Assembly: GCA_900769665.1 (NCBI GenBank)
Contig: CAAGHL010000006.1
Location: 3,877-67,876, forward strand
Origin: Clostridia bacterium
GTDB lineage: Bacteria > Bacillota > Clostridia > Christensenellales > CAG-314
Length of the DNA: 64,000 nt
Reading direction: 5' to 3'
The position numbers and the translations under genes are program-made. Below are positions 17,262 to 25,184 of the stretch, piece by piece. Below the pieces are notes generated by a model. It did no database searches. It was not told the origin of the DNA and saw nothing but the letters and a program-made list of their open reading frames with translations. How positions within the stretch are numbered: the stretch's first letter is position 1; every line of letters begins with the position of its first letter.

Positions 17262-18203
17262 TTAATATACTAAACCGGGAACATCGATTTCCAACAGCCA
17301 ATTTTTATCCTTTTTTGTCGGCTTTACCGTTGCGGCAAATTCATCGCCAACCACCCCGATAGACACATCCAAATCTACACTTTGATATGTATGGATGTAG
17401 GTAAGTCTCACATTGGTTCTTTTCCCTATTTGGGGATTAGCTGTACTTTTTAGGGTAATATTAGCCGTTGCATACTTCATCATTGTTCCCCAAAACCATG
17501 TTTTCTCGGTAAATCTCCATTCCATTGCTCCGTAAGCATTTGAAACCGTCCTACGTGCAGTAAGCGCGGATCCGTCATGATGCTTACCCGAAAAACTAAA
17601 GTTTTGACGTTCCAAGTATTTTTCGCCGCCCCAAGTAACAACCATTATATCCTCGCGAGATTCTTCCGCCGTTTCTTTTCCTCCGTATACGGCTTTGTTT
17701 TCCCATGTGGCTTTTGCCGTAACGTTGTACTGCCCGTCACTTTCCATTACTTTCAAGAACAATTCCAAAGAATAATAGTCATCGTTGTCGGTTCCGACAG
17801 TTACTGATTGTGCCTCGGTTTTTCGCTCAATGCTTTGCATTTCCTCAATCGTCATTAAGTGACTATCGACAACCGTATTGCCTTTGCGGGTTTCGGAAAC
17901 CCAAACTTTCTTGCTTAAACCCGACACGTACGTTCCTACATTTTCATCCGTAGATGTGACTGTAAGATTTGTAAAGAAACCTGTACGGGAAGCCATTGCC
18001 TTATTAAACATGTCGTTACTATCATAGCGAGTAATTTCGCAGTAATAGTCGTTGACTTCACCCATTACATTTCCGTCACCGTCAAGTTCCACATTAAAAT
18101 TATTATTTGCGCTTGCATAAATGACTGTTAACGGGATTGAAATCGACAACGTCAACACAAAAATAACGGCGACAATAGATATGATTCTTTTTGTACTATT
18201 CAA
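17262..18203 (-). CDS. Exported protein of unknown function
   Basis: 313 residues. The N-terminus is a signal peptide or single anchor (STKRIISIVAVIFVLTLSIS, then IPLTVIYASA), followed by a beta-rich extracellular region without cysteines or a motif I recognise; it contains many Thr/Asn/Asp-rich strands such as GKHHDGSALTARRTVSNAYG. No ATG fits; translation most likely begins at TTG 18203, six bases after an AAGGAG site. It heads a two-gene unit with the small membrane protein and is divergent from the XRE regulator, sharing a control region with four TGTCCCG repeats. Confidence 0.6.
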   Translation of the reverse strand: MNSTKRIISIVAVIFVLTLSISIPLTVIYASANNNFNVELDGDGNVMGEVNDYYCEITRYDSNDMFNKAMASRTGFFTNLTVTSTDENVGTYVSGLSKKVWVSETRKGNTVVDSHLMTIEEMQSIERKTEAQSVTVGTDNDDYYSLELFLKVMESDGQYNVTAKATWENKAVYGGKETAEESREDIMVVTWGGEKYLERQNFSFSGKHHDGSALTARRTVSNAYGAMEWRFTEKTWFWGTMMKYATANITLKSTANPQIGKRTNVRLTYIHTYQSVDLDVSIGVVGDEFAATVKPTKKDKNWLLEIDVPGLVY

Positions 18204-18272
18204 AATTTTCTCCTTTTTGTAGAAACAATTTTTGCTTCCACAAGTGCATATTCGGATTGCAATCACACGATA

Positions 18273-18301
18273 ATTATATGTCAAAGCAACGTAAAAGTCA
18301 A
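18273..18301 (-). promoter_or_regulatory. Promoter of the exported-protein unit
   Basis: Minus strand TTGACT (18296-18301), 17-bp spacer, perfect TATAAT (18273-18278). Confidence 0.75.
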
Positions 18302-18310
18302 TGTACCGAC

Positions 18311-18389
18311 TGTCCCGTTTTGATGTAAATTGTCCCGTTTTTTATAACATTTTGTCCCGATTCTACAAAAAAACAGCCTTATTGTCCCG
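18311..18389. repeat. Four direct TGTCCCG repeats between divergent promoters
   Basis: TGTCCCG occurs at 18311, 18331, 18353 and 18383, each followed by GTTTT-like or GATT sequence, always in the same orientation. Start-to-start spacings of 20, 22 and 30 bp are close to whole helical turns. The array starts 9 bp upstream of the -35 box of the exported-protein promoter and ends 36 bp before the XRE promoter, a place suited to an activator or to cooperative repression. Confidence 0.65.
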
Positions 18390-18425
18390 TTTTTCACTCG
18401 ACAACGCACAATTGATTTCAAACCA

Positions 18426-18454
18426 TTGAAAGATTGCACAATTTATAGTATAAT
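18426..18454 (+). promoter_or_regulatory. Promoter of the XRE-type regulator
   Basis: TTGAAA (18426-18431), 17-bp spacer, perfect TATAAT (18449-18454), about 100 nt before the start codon. Confidence 0.75.
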
Positions 18455-18554
18455 ATAATAAGAATATGAGTTTTAACCAACTTAGCCAAAACGATTTGAC
18501 TTAAATCAAATCATTATTCATGCAAGATAATCAAAACGACGATTAAGGACTTAT

Positions 18555-18977
18555 ATGGAAAGACTTGACGGAAAACTACTGCGCACATTGCGAGAAAACA
18601 GCGGACTGTCGCTACGCAAATTTGCCGAGAAAATCTACACCACAAAAACCACTTTGCAACGGTGGGAATCGACAAGCGTTGTGGCAAGCGAGGAATTATT
18701 GCAAAATATCGCCGACGCATGCGGCTTGACAACGGAACAACTTTCTGAGGAAATCCGCAACTTCGTGCCATCTATTGACCACGAACAACCCTCAATACAA
18801 CCGTCAATTACATCTGAGCAAACGCCAACTACCGCCATGACGGCAACCGCAATAGACGAAACGCCGCTTGACGAAAAAACCCGCAAGGAGCTAAGTTTCT
18901 CCGCCAAGCTGATTGCCGTATCGCTGTGCGGACTTGCCGTTGTCGCATTGCTGTCACTGATAATCAGTTTACTGTAA
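18555..18977 (+). CDS. Membrane-anchored XRE-family (HTH_3) regulator
   Basis: 140 residues. Residues 1-65 are a Cro/CI-type helix-turn-helix domain (LSLRKFAEKIYTTKTTLQRW, then LLQNIADACGLTTEQLSEEI). A polar Pro/Thr-rich linker (about 75-110) leads to one C-terminal membrane helix (LIAVSLCGLAVVALLSLIIS). DNA-binding domains tethered to the membrane by a C-terminal helix are known in Bacillota. It is divergent from the secreted/membrane protein pair and is the obvious candidate to bind the shared control region, though that is inference. Confidence 0.8.
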   Translation: MERLDGKLLRTLRENSGLSLRKFAEKIYTTKTTLQRWESTSVVASEELLQNIADACGLTTEQLSEEIRNFVPSIDHEQPSIQPSITSEQTPTTAMTATAIDETPLDEKTRKELSFSAKLIAVSLCGLAVVALLSLIISLL

Positions 18978-19011
18978 CACACCATCAGTAAAGCACAACC
19001 TGAAGTTTACT

Positions 19012-19024
19012 CTACCTAACGTGA
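19012..19024 (+). repeat. Degenerate mini-hairpin repeat
   Basis: CTAC-CTAAC-GTGA keeps the CTAAC loop, but only three of four stem pairs remain. Confidence 0.3.
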
Positions 19025-19128
19025 ACGACCAAGAGAAGAAAACGCTCTATTTGAAATAACCTATCAATATCACGATAGGCTATACCACAAAAAAAATACG
19101 TTCGCTACGTTAGCAAAATAGAAAAAAA

Positions 19129-19165
19129 AACAGTCGCAAGCAAAATACTTGCGACTGTTTTTTTG
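19129..19165. terminator. Bidirectional terminator
   Basis: Perfect 10-bp stem CAGTCGCAAG/CTTGCGACTG with A tract before and T tract after; serves the XRE gene on the plus strand and the gene ending at 19221 on the minus strand. Confidence 0.85.
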
Positions 19166-19220
19166 TTTTACGTTGATTCTATTTGCAAAATACGTACCAT
19201 TACCGCAAAGGTAGATATCA

Positions 19221-19727
19221 TTAAGCCAAAGGCGTACACGTAAACAAAGTTTTGTCTTGCGCCGTCGAATATGCAAGCGTTACGTCGCTTTGTGATATAA
19301 AGTCAAGGTCAATTTCCTCCACTTTTACCGTCTTGTACTTGCTTGCGTCGCTTTTTTTCGCGGAAATTTTCACATTGAAACTTTCGCCCGACTTCATTGT
19401 TTTTCCTTCGAAGTAAGTAATTGTACTGCCACGATTTGTATATTTTCTATCGTTTATACAAGTGCCTTCTTCACTGTAAAACCTTACGTGAAACTCAAAG
19501 GAACTGATATCGTTTTTGCCCGTATTTGTCACCTTTATCGTATAGTAAACAAACTGGTCATTCTCACTTACAGTCATGTCAAAGCTGGCAGAAAAGCCTT
19601 TTTCATAATCATCGCGTTCCGTTTTTTTGTTGTCCAACCAATCGTTAAACACATGGCACGACACCATGACGCCCAATATGGCGGCAATCAATACCGCTAT
19701 GCAAATAATTGCTCCGATAACTCTCAT
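19221..19727 (-). CDS. Membrane-anchored extracellular protein, FxLYD-like fold possible
   Basis: 168 residues. One N-terminal helix (VIGAIICIAVLIAAILGVMV) is followed by an extracellular beta domain; VYYTIKVTNTGKNDISSFEF resembles the 'tendency to a conserved internal strand' seen in FxLYD-type surface domains, but the key motif is not exact. The ATG at 19727 begins just before the helix. It lies alone between two terminators. Function unknown. Confidence 0.55.
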   Translation of the reverse strand: MRVIGAIICIAVLIAAILGVMVSCHVFNDWLDNKKTERDDYEKGFSASFDMTVSENDQFVYYTIKVTNTGKNDISSFEFHVRFYSEEGTCINDRKYTNRGSTITYFEGKTMKSGESFNVKISAKKSDASKYKTVKVEEIDLDFISQSDVTLAYSTAQDKTLFTCTPLA

Positions 19728-19871
19728 CCTTGTAAACCTACCTTCCGCAACGGAAATACACGTCTCGCTACATAAACTCAACTAAATTATACCACCGTGG
19801 ACGGCAAAGTCAATCGATTGACCGACTTTTCCTCCTCTATTCTACTCGGCAATCTGCTACTTTTATACAAC

Positions 19872-19912
19872 AAAAAGCGGGAAGAAGCGTCAAGTGCTTC
19901 TTCCCGTTTAAG
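19872..19912 (-). terminator. Terminator of the ribosomal protein operon
   Basis: Long GC-rich stem GCGGGAAGAAGC/GCTTCTTCCCG followed on the minus strand by a T tract, directly after rplQ. Confidence 0.9.
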
Positions 19913-19926
19913 TAACCGAGTATTTA

Positions 19927-20436
19927 TTACAGAACTACGATTGTAGCCATCTCTGCGCCGTCACCGCGACGAGCGTTCATCTTGTAGATAGCCGTGTAGC
20001 CGCCCTTTTGTCCGTTTTCGGAAGTCTTGGCGTCAAACTTGGGAGCGTAGTCGTTGAACATCTTTTCGATAAGAGGGTGTCTTACCGTCTTGGTGCGTAC
20101 TTTGTACTCCGTAGCCGTTTCCTTGTCGCGACGAGCTTCCTGCAAGTCTGCAAGACCTGCCATAAGCTTACGTCTTGCAGCAAGCTTGGTGGCACCGTCG
20201 TTGACAACCTTGACCGTGGTAGCTTGTCCGTTGACAATCTTGGTCTTTTCCACAACTACGGTATCCTTGTAGCTGTTGATTGCCAGCGTAATGTACTTTT
20301 CGGCAAGCTTTTGCACTTCCTTAGCGCGAGCTGCGGTGGTAACGAGTTTGCCGTTCCACAGAAGTTGCGAAACTTGGTTTTTCAAAAGAGCCAACCTTGC
20401 GTCGGTTGCTTTTCCTAATTTTCTTTGTGCTGCCAT
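19927..20436 (-). CDS. rplQ: 50S ribosomal protein L17
   Basis: Large-subunit protein bL17 near the exit tunnel. The core reads RKLGKATDARLALLKNQVSQ at the start and ends with DGAEMATIVVL. At 169 residues it is longer than the usual 115-130: an extra segment of about 40 residues (YKDTVVVEKTKIVNGQATTV and after) sits in the middle. Last gene of the operon, followed by a strong terminator, 12 bp after rpoA. Confidence 0.95.
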   Translation of the reverse strand: MAAQRKLGKATDARLALLKNQVSQLLWNGKLVTTAARAKEVQKLAEKYITLAINSYKDTVVVEKTKIVNGQATTVKVVNDGATKLAARRKLMAGLADLQEARRDKETATEYKVRTKTVRHPLIEKMFNDYAPKFDAKTSENGQKGGYTAIYKMNARRGDGAEMATIVVL

Positions 20437-20448
20437 TGTGCAATTCTC

Positions 20449-21420
20449 CTATTCATCCTTATTTTTCAAAGATAGACCGTAACTCTCAAGCTTAGCAATT
20501 ACTTCGTCAAGCGACTTTCTACCCAAGTTGCGCACCTTCAACATGTCGTCTTCCGTGCGACGCGTCAAGTCTTCCACAGTTTGGATACCTGCACGCTTCA
20601 AGCAGTTGTACGAACGTACGGACAAATCCATGTCGTCGATGTTCATCTCAAGGACTTTGCGGTGGTTGTCGGACTCACGCGGGATAAGGATGTCGCGGCT
20701 GAAGTTTTCCGACAAATCCACAAACATACGGATGTGGTCTTCGATGATCTTTGCTGCCAAAGATACGATTTCACGTCCCGAGAAAGCACCGTTTGTTTCC
20801 ACTTCCAACGTCAGCTTGTCACGCGTGATGTCTTGACCTACGCGCGCACTTTCCACGTTGTAGCTTGCCTTTTTGACAGGTCCGAAAATGGAGTCGATGG
20901 GGATGTAACCGATGGGGTAGTTGAGTTTGAGTTCCTTGTTACGTTCCTTATTTTTCTCTATCGAGTAGTAACCGCAACCGCGAGCCACGTACAGTTCGCA
21001 GCTGAAGGTGGAGCCTTCTTCCAATGTGCAGATGTACAAATCGGGATTCAAAACTTCCACTTCGCTGTCGGTGATGATGTCACCGGCGTGTACCTCGCAA
21101 GGACCTACTTTGTTGATTGAAATTGTTTTTCTGAAGTCATTGTCTTCATTATCCGACTTCAAAGCCAAACGTTTGATGTTCAGGATGATGTCTGTAACGT
21201 CCTCTTTTACGCCGGGAACAGTTGAAAATTCGTGTTGAACGCCCTCGATTTTCAGACCGACAACCGCCACGCCGGGAAGCGCGGCAAGAAGCACTCTGCG
21301 AAGCGCATTACCGAGAGTGATGCCGTAACCTCTTTCCAACGGTTCGGCGACAATCTTGATGATGCTGGCGTTTTGTCCGCTTTCTTCGACTGTCATTACC
21401 GGTTTTTCTATTTCCATCAT
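20449..21420 (-). CDS. rpoA: DNA-directed RNA polymerase subunit alpha
   Basis: 323 residues, standard length. N-terminal assembly domain with LERGYGITLGNALRRVLLAA, flexible linker, and the C-terminal DNA/activator-binding domain with LSVRSYNCLKRAGIQTVEDL and LGRKSLDEVIAKL. A GGAG site 11 nt precedes the ATG. A stable hairpin lies between rpsD and this gene. Confidence 0.98.
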   Translation of the reverse strand: MMEIEKPVMTVEESGQNASIIKIVAEPLERGYGITLGNALRRVLLAALPGVAVVGLKIEGVQHEFSTVPGVKEDVTDIILNIKRLALKSDNEDNDFRKTISINKVGPCEVHAGDIITDSEVEVLNPDLYICTLEEGSTFSCELYVARGCGYYSIEKNKERNKELKLNYPIGYIPIDSIFGPVKKASYNVESARVGQDITRDKLTLEVETNGAFSGREIVSLAAKIIEDHIRMFVDLSENFSRDILIPRESDNHRKVLEMNIDDMDLSVRSYNCLKRAGIQTVEDLTRRTEDDMLKVRNLGRKSLDEVIAKLESYGLSLKNKDE

Positions 21421-21455
21421 TGGACAACAATCTCCTTTATATTTAATAATTGGGG

Positions 21456-21493
21456 GTTGCGTATGTAACCTGTTTTAGGCTACGCTACGCAAC
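21456..21493 (-). promoter_or_regulatory. Intercistronic hairpin between rpsD and rpoA
   Basis: Perfect 8-bp stem GTTGCGTA/TACGCAAC with an inner CCT/AGG helix in the 120-nt gap. No U tract follows, so an RNA-processing or protein-binding site is more likely than a terminator. Confidence 0.45.
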
Positions 21494-21541
21494 TGCCTTC
21501 GACACAACAAGGTCGAACAAACGATTGTAAAGTTGCTCCTA

Positions 21542-22168
21542 TTACTTGGAGTACAACTCGACGATCATGTGCTCTTGGATGTTTGCATCGATGTCTTCTC
21601 TCGTCGGCTTTGCAAGTACCTTTCCGGTAAGAGTAGCGGGATCGAAATCCAACCATTGGGGAAGGTTTGCGGGTTTCTTTGATTGTTTGAGAGCTACAAA
21701 CAAAGGTTGTTCTTGTTTGTTTTCTTTGATGGAGATTACGTCGCCCACTTTGACTGCGTAGCTGGAGATGGTGACGCGCTTGCCGTTGACGGTGATAAGA
21801 CCGTGGTTGACAAACTGTCTAGCTTGGCTACGAGAAATACCGATACCCATACGGAACACAACGTTGTCCAATCTTTGTTCGAGAAGGATAAGCATGTTTG
21901 CGCCCGTTACGCCCTTGGTGCGTTCGGCTTCTTCGTAGTACTTGTGGAATTGCTTTTCTTGCAATCCGTAGATACGCTTAGTCTTTTGTTTTTCTCTCAA
22001 TTGAAGACCGTATTCGGTAATCTTCTTTCTGCTGTCGGCATGCACTCCGGGGATCTTGCCACGCTTGGTAAGAGCGCATTTTTCGGAGTAGCATCTGTCG
22101 CCTTTAAGGAACAATTTGCATTTTTCACGTCTGCATTGACGGCAATCTGCACTTGTATATCTAGCCAT
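21542..22168 (-). CDS. rpsD: 30S ribosomal protein S4
   Basis: 208-residue uS4, a primary 16S rRNA binder. It has an N-terminal zinc-knuckle-like pattern CRQCRREKCKLFLKGDRC (cysteine-containing form) and the S4 RNA-binding domain LDNVVFRMGIGISRSQARQF with NHGLITVNGKRV. In many Bacillota S4 lies elsewhere; here it is within the alpha part of the operon between rpsK and rpoA. Confidence 0.98.
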   Translation of the reverse strand: MARYTSADCRQCRREKCKLFLKGDRCYSEKCALTKRGKIPGVHADSRKKITEYGLQLREKQKTKRIYGLQEKQFHKYYEEAERTKGVTGANMLILLEQRLDNVVFRMGIGISRSQARQFVNHGLITVNGKRVTISSYAVKVGDVISIKENKQEQPLFVALKQSKKPANLPQWLDFDPATLTGKVLAKPTREDIDANIQEHMIVELYSK

Positions 22169-22184
22169 TTCGATTCTCCTTTAA

Positions 22185-22577
22185 CTAAACTCTTCTGCGC
22201 TTGGGGGGACGGCAACCGTTGTGTGCGATGGGGGATACGTCGCGGATGAGGGTTACTTCGATTTCGGCGGTTTGCAATGCGCGGATTGCAGACTCACGTC
22301 CTTGACCGGGACCCTTGACGTACACTTCTACCGTGCGAATACCGTATTCCTTGGCACCCTTAGCGGCTACTTCGCAGGCTTGTTGAGCGGCAAATGCCGT
22401 GCTCTTACGAGATCCGCGGAAGCCGAGGCTGCCGGAGCTGCACCAAGACAGTGCGTTACCGTTCATGTCGGTGAATGTTACGATTGTGTTGTTGAAGGAA
22501 GCGTGAATGTGGACTTGTCCTTTTTCGACCTTTCTTACGTCGCGCTTTTTCTTGACAATTCTTTTAGCTTGTGCCAT
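22185..22577 (-). CDS. rpsK: 30S ribosomal protein S11
   Basis: 130-residue uS11 of the platform. Shows GQVHIHASFNNTIVTFTD, KGPGQGRESAIRAL and the C-terminal PIAHNGCRPPKRRRV. Standard length; 14 bp after rpsM. Confidence 0.98.
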   Translation of the reverse strand: MAQAKRIVKKKRDVRKVEKGQVHIHASFNNTIVTFTDMNGNALSWCSSGSLGFRGSRKSTAFAAQQACEVAAKGAKEYGIRTVEVYVKGPGQGRESAIRALQTAEIEVTLIRDVSPIAHNGCRPPKRRRV

Positions 22578-22591
22578 TGTTACTTCCTCCC

Positions 22592-22969
22592 TTACTTAGT
22601 TGCTTTCTTGCCGCGAGATACGGTACGTTTGGGTCCCTTTCTCGTGCGAGCGTTTTGCTTCGTGGATTGTCCTCTTACGGGCAAGCCCTTTCTGTGACGG
22701 ATTCCGCGATAGGAGCCGATTTCAATTTGTCTTTTGATGTTCATTGAAACTTCACGACGAAGGTCACCTTCTACGTGGAGATTCTTTTCGATACAATCAC
22801 GGATTTTCGATACGTCGTCTTCTGTAAGATCCTTTACGCGAGTATCGGGATTGACACCTGTTTCGGCAAGAATTTTCTTTGCCGTGGTGCGTCCGATTCC
22901 GTAAATGTAGGTCAAGCCGATTTCAATACGTTTTTCTCTGGGTAAATCTACACCGGAAATACGAGCCAT
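22592..22969 (-). CDS. rpsM: 30S ribosomal protein S13
   Basis: 125-residue uS13 of the head that contacts tRNA and the 50S bridge. Shows ARISGVDLPREKRIEIGLTY, GIGRTTAKKIL, RGIRHRKGLPVRGQ and a basic tail. Preceded by a 147-nt gap after rpmJ, the longest inside the operon's second half. Confidence 0.98.
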   Translation of the reverse strand: MARISGVDLPREKRIEIGLTYIYGIGRTTAKKILAETGVNPDTRVKDLTEDDVSKIRDCIEKNLHVEGDLRREVSMNIKRQIEIGSYRGIRHRKGLPVRGQSTKQNARTRKGPKRTVSRGKKATK

Positions 22970-23087
22970 TTGTTTGTCTCCTTGAAATATTTTCGAAAAA
23001 ATTTGTATATATTCTCACACCCTGCGAGGTCGCAAGCCAATGTGGAATGATGTTGCGAGCAACGCAGAGCAATTGTATCCTAAGTTG

Positions 23088-23101
23088 ACGCCTTGCGGCG
23101 T
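23088..23101 (-). promoter_or_regulatory. GCAA-tetraloop hairpin in the rpmJ-rpsM gap
   Basis: ACGCC-GCAA-GGCGT on the minus strand: a 5-bp stem with a GNRA loop, 17 nt after the rpmJ stop. A weak internal promoter (TTGCGA, 18 bp, TATATA) may also lie in this gap. Role uncertain. Confidence 0.35.
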
Positions 23102-23117
23102 ATACTTATGCGGGGCA

Positions 23118-23234
23118 TTAGCCTTGTCTTTGCTTGTGTTTGGGATATTTAGAGCAAATTACCATGACTTTTCCGTTGCGTTTGATTACCTTGCACTTGT
23201 CGCACATAGGCTTTACTGACGGTTTAACTTTCAT
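23118..23234 (-). CDS. rpmJ: 50S ribosomal protein L36
   Basis: 38-residue bL36 of the zinc-binding type: CDKC, then C and H in VICSKYPKHK give the four ligands. Begins MKVKPSVKPM and ends with the basic KHKQRQG. The ATG at 23234 follows a GGAGG-like site; an upstream in-frame start is spurious. Between infA and rpsM as in most Bacillota. Confidence 0.97.
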   Translation of the reverse strand: MKVKPSVKPMCDKCKVIKRNGKVMVICSKYPKHKQRQG

Positions 23235-23286
23235 TGTTATCCTCCCGAATAACGGGGCTATCCCCGTATGTGAAAAATTTGTTTTG

Positions 23287-23526
23287 TTATTGTTGAGGGG
23301 GCATTGCACCCTTGGTGCGCCACACGATACGACCCTTTGTGAGGTCATAGGGGCTCATTTCCAATTTTACCGCGTCACCGGGCAACACTCTGATGGAGTG
23401 GATGCGAAGTTTGCCGGAAACATAAGCGGTGATTTCGTGGCCGTTACTGAGTCTTACGCGGAACTCCGCATTGCGGAGTGCCTCGACGACTACGCCTTCA
23501 ACCTCGATTACATCGTCTTTTGACAT
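23287..23526 (-). CDS. infA: Translation initiation factor IF-1
   Basis: 79-residue OB-fold factor that blocks the A site during initiation. SKDDVIEVEGVVVEALRNAE and the ending VKLEMSPYDLTKGRIVWR are diagnostic. A seven-residue tail (TKGAMPPQQ region) extends slightly beyond the usual 72 residues. Two bp after the KOW-domain gene. Confidence 0.97.
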   Translation of the reverse strand: MSKDDVIEVEGVVVEALRNAEFRVRLSNGHEITAYVSGKLRIHSIRVLPGDAVKLEMSPYDLTKGRIVWRTKGAMPPQQ

Positions 23527-23528
23527 TG

Positions 23529-23807
23529 TTATTCTCCCGATTCTTGAAATTGTCTAAGCGCGCTCTTTACTTCGCTATCGAAGACTTTTTGTTTGGAAAG
23601 CAATTTCTTTGCGATTGCGTCGACGCTTTTTCCGCTGTGTGAAACATGCTTGACGTTTTTCTTTTTCGGCTGAGCGAGTTTCCTCATTCCGCCGTCGACA
23701 AGGAATACGAACCCGTCGTTTGCCTCGACGACCAAGAAATAGTTGCCTTTGTCGCGTCCTTGCGTGGACAACACTATGTCGCCTACGCGTATGTCACATT
23801 CGTTCAT
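23529..23807 (-). CDS. KOW-domain RNA-binding protein (L14e/L6e-like)
   Basis: 92 residues. The N-terminal KOW motif (IRVGDIVLSTQGRDKGNYFL) is followed by the basic segment AQPKKKNVKHVSHSGKSVDA. Small KOW proteins of this type stand between map and infA in many Clostridia and Bacilli; they probably bind rRNA, but the exact role is not established. It is 7 bp after map and 2 bp before infA. Confidence 0.85.
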   Translation of the reverse strand: MNECDIRVGDIVLSTQGRDKGNYFLVVEANDGFVFLVDGGMRKLAQPKKKNVKHVSHSGKSVDAIAKKLLSKQKVFDSEVKSALRQFQESGE

Positions 23808-23814
23808 AATTTTC

Positions 23815-24564
23815 CTACAGACTCAAGATTTCCACACCGTTGTCGGTGATGGCAATTGTGTTTTCGTAGTGCGCCGCAGGTTTGCGATCTTTTGTTTTTA
23901 CCGTCCAACCGTCACTCATCCAATCAACCTTTTCCGTACCCATGGTAATCATCGGCTCGATGGCGATGGTCATACCTACGCTAAGGCGCATACCATGCCC
24001 GGGAATACCGAAGTTCGGAACATTGGGATCTTCGTGCATTTCACGACCGATACCGTGACCTACAAGCTCGCGCACCACTCCGTAGCCGAAGCTTTCGGCG
24101 TGCGTTTGAATTGTGTGTCCGAGATCTCCGAGGCGCGTTACGCCCGGTTTGATACATTCCACGCCCTTGAAGAAGCACTGTTCGGTGACGTCCACAAGTT
24201 GTTGCACTTCCGGACTGATAATACCTACCGCAACCGTGCGAGCCGCGTCGCCGTTCCATCCGTTGAGGATTGCGCCGACGTCGTAGCTGACGATTTGTCC
24301 TTCTTGCAGTACCTTGCGTTTGCCGGGTATGCCGTGCACCACTTCGCAGTCGATGCTGACGCAGATGCTTGCGGGGTAACCGCTGTACCCGAGGAAGCTA
24401 GGCACGGCGTTTTGCGAGGTAATGTACTCGTGCGCCAGTTTGTTTAGCTCCCACGTGGATACGCCGGGTTTTGTGTGTTCGGTTAGAAGATTGAGCGTGT
24501 CGCGAACGATAATGTTTGCTTTGCGCATTTCCGCTATTTGCGAATTTGACTTTACCAGAATCAT
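23815..24564 (-). CDS. map: Methionine aminopeptidase, type I
   Basis: 249-residue enzyme removing initiator methionine after deformylation. The two-metal site is complete: two aspartates in SYDVGAILNGWNGDAARTV, His in GHGIGREMHEDP, Glu in AIEPMIT and Glu in AHYENTIAIT. No N-terminal zinc finger, as usual for short type I enzymes. The ATG overlaps the adk stop by 4 bp. Confidence 0.97.
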   Translation of the reverse strand: MILVKSNSQIAEMRKANIIVRDTLNLLTEHTKPGVSTWELNKLAHEYITSQNAVPSFLGYSGYPASICVSIDCEVVHGIPGKRKVLQEGQIVSYDVGAILNGWNGDAARTVAVGIISPEVQQLVDVTEQCFFKGVECIKPGVTRLGDLGHTIQTHAESFGYGVVRELVGHGIGREMHEDPNVPNFGIPGHGMRLSVGMTIAIEPMITMGTEKVDWMSDGWTVKTKDRKPAAHYENTIAITDNGVEILSL

Positions 24565-25184
24565 TGTTTCAATGCCGACAGAATTCTGTCATAGACTACG
24601 TCGATTGAGCCGTTGCCGTCCACAGTGACGAGCTTGCCCTGATTGGCATAGTAATCCACAAGCGGCAACGTTGTCTTTGCATAAACGTCAAGTCTGTTGC
24701 GGACGGTGTGTTCCTTGTCGTCTTCGCGGACGATCAAATTGCCGTTGCAAGCAGGGCAAATGTGTTCGTCGGCAAGTGTGGACACGTGGAAAGTTCCGTT
24801 GCAATCGGGACAGAATCTGCGACCCGACAGACGCTTGACGATGGCTTCGTTGTCAACTTCGAGATTGATTGCACAGTCGATTGTTTGGAAACCGTCCAAC
24901 GCTTCCGCCTGTACGATGGAGCGAGGGAAACCGTCCAATATGTAACCGTTTGCGCAATCAGGCTTAGCCAGCCTGTCCTTGACGATTTCGATGGTGATTT
25001 CGTCGGGGACAAGCATGCCTTTTGCCATGATGTCTTTGATTTGCAAACCCAGCGGCGTTTCTTCCTTCAAGTTTTGACGAAAAATGTCGCCGGTGGATAT
25101 TTGCGGAATAGACAATTGTGTTGTAAGTTTTTGCGCCATGGTGCCTTTGCCGCTACCGGGCGCGCCGAGCAATACGATACGCAT
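24561..25184 (-). CDS. adk: Adenylate kinase, zinc-LID type
   Basis: 207-residue kinase converting AMP + ATP to two ADP. P loop GAPGSGKGT (7-15), GFPRSIVQAE, and a LID with a four-cysteine zinc site (FCPDC and ICPACNG), the form found in Gram-positives. Slightly shorter than the typical 215. One base shared with secY upstream and four with map downstream, implying coupled translation. Confidence 0.97.
   Translation of the reverse strand: MRIVLLGAPGSGKGTMAQKLTTQLSIPQISTGDIFRQNLKEETPLGLQIKDIMAKGMLVPDEITIEIVKDRLAKPDCANGYILDGFPRSIVQAEALDGFQTIDCAINLEVDNEAIVKRLSGRRFCPDCNGTFHVSTLADEHICPACNGNLIVREDDKEHTVRNRLDVYAKTTLPLVDYYANQGKLVTVDGNGSIDVVYDRILSALKQ

Noticed and set aside
23088..23117. Terminator inside the ribosomal operon after rpmJ
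   Set aside because: The 5-bp tetraloop hairpin has no T tract, and the genes on both sides belong to one conserved operon.
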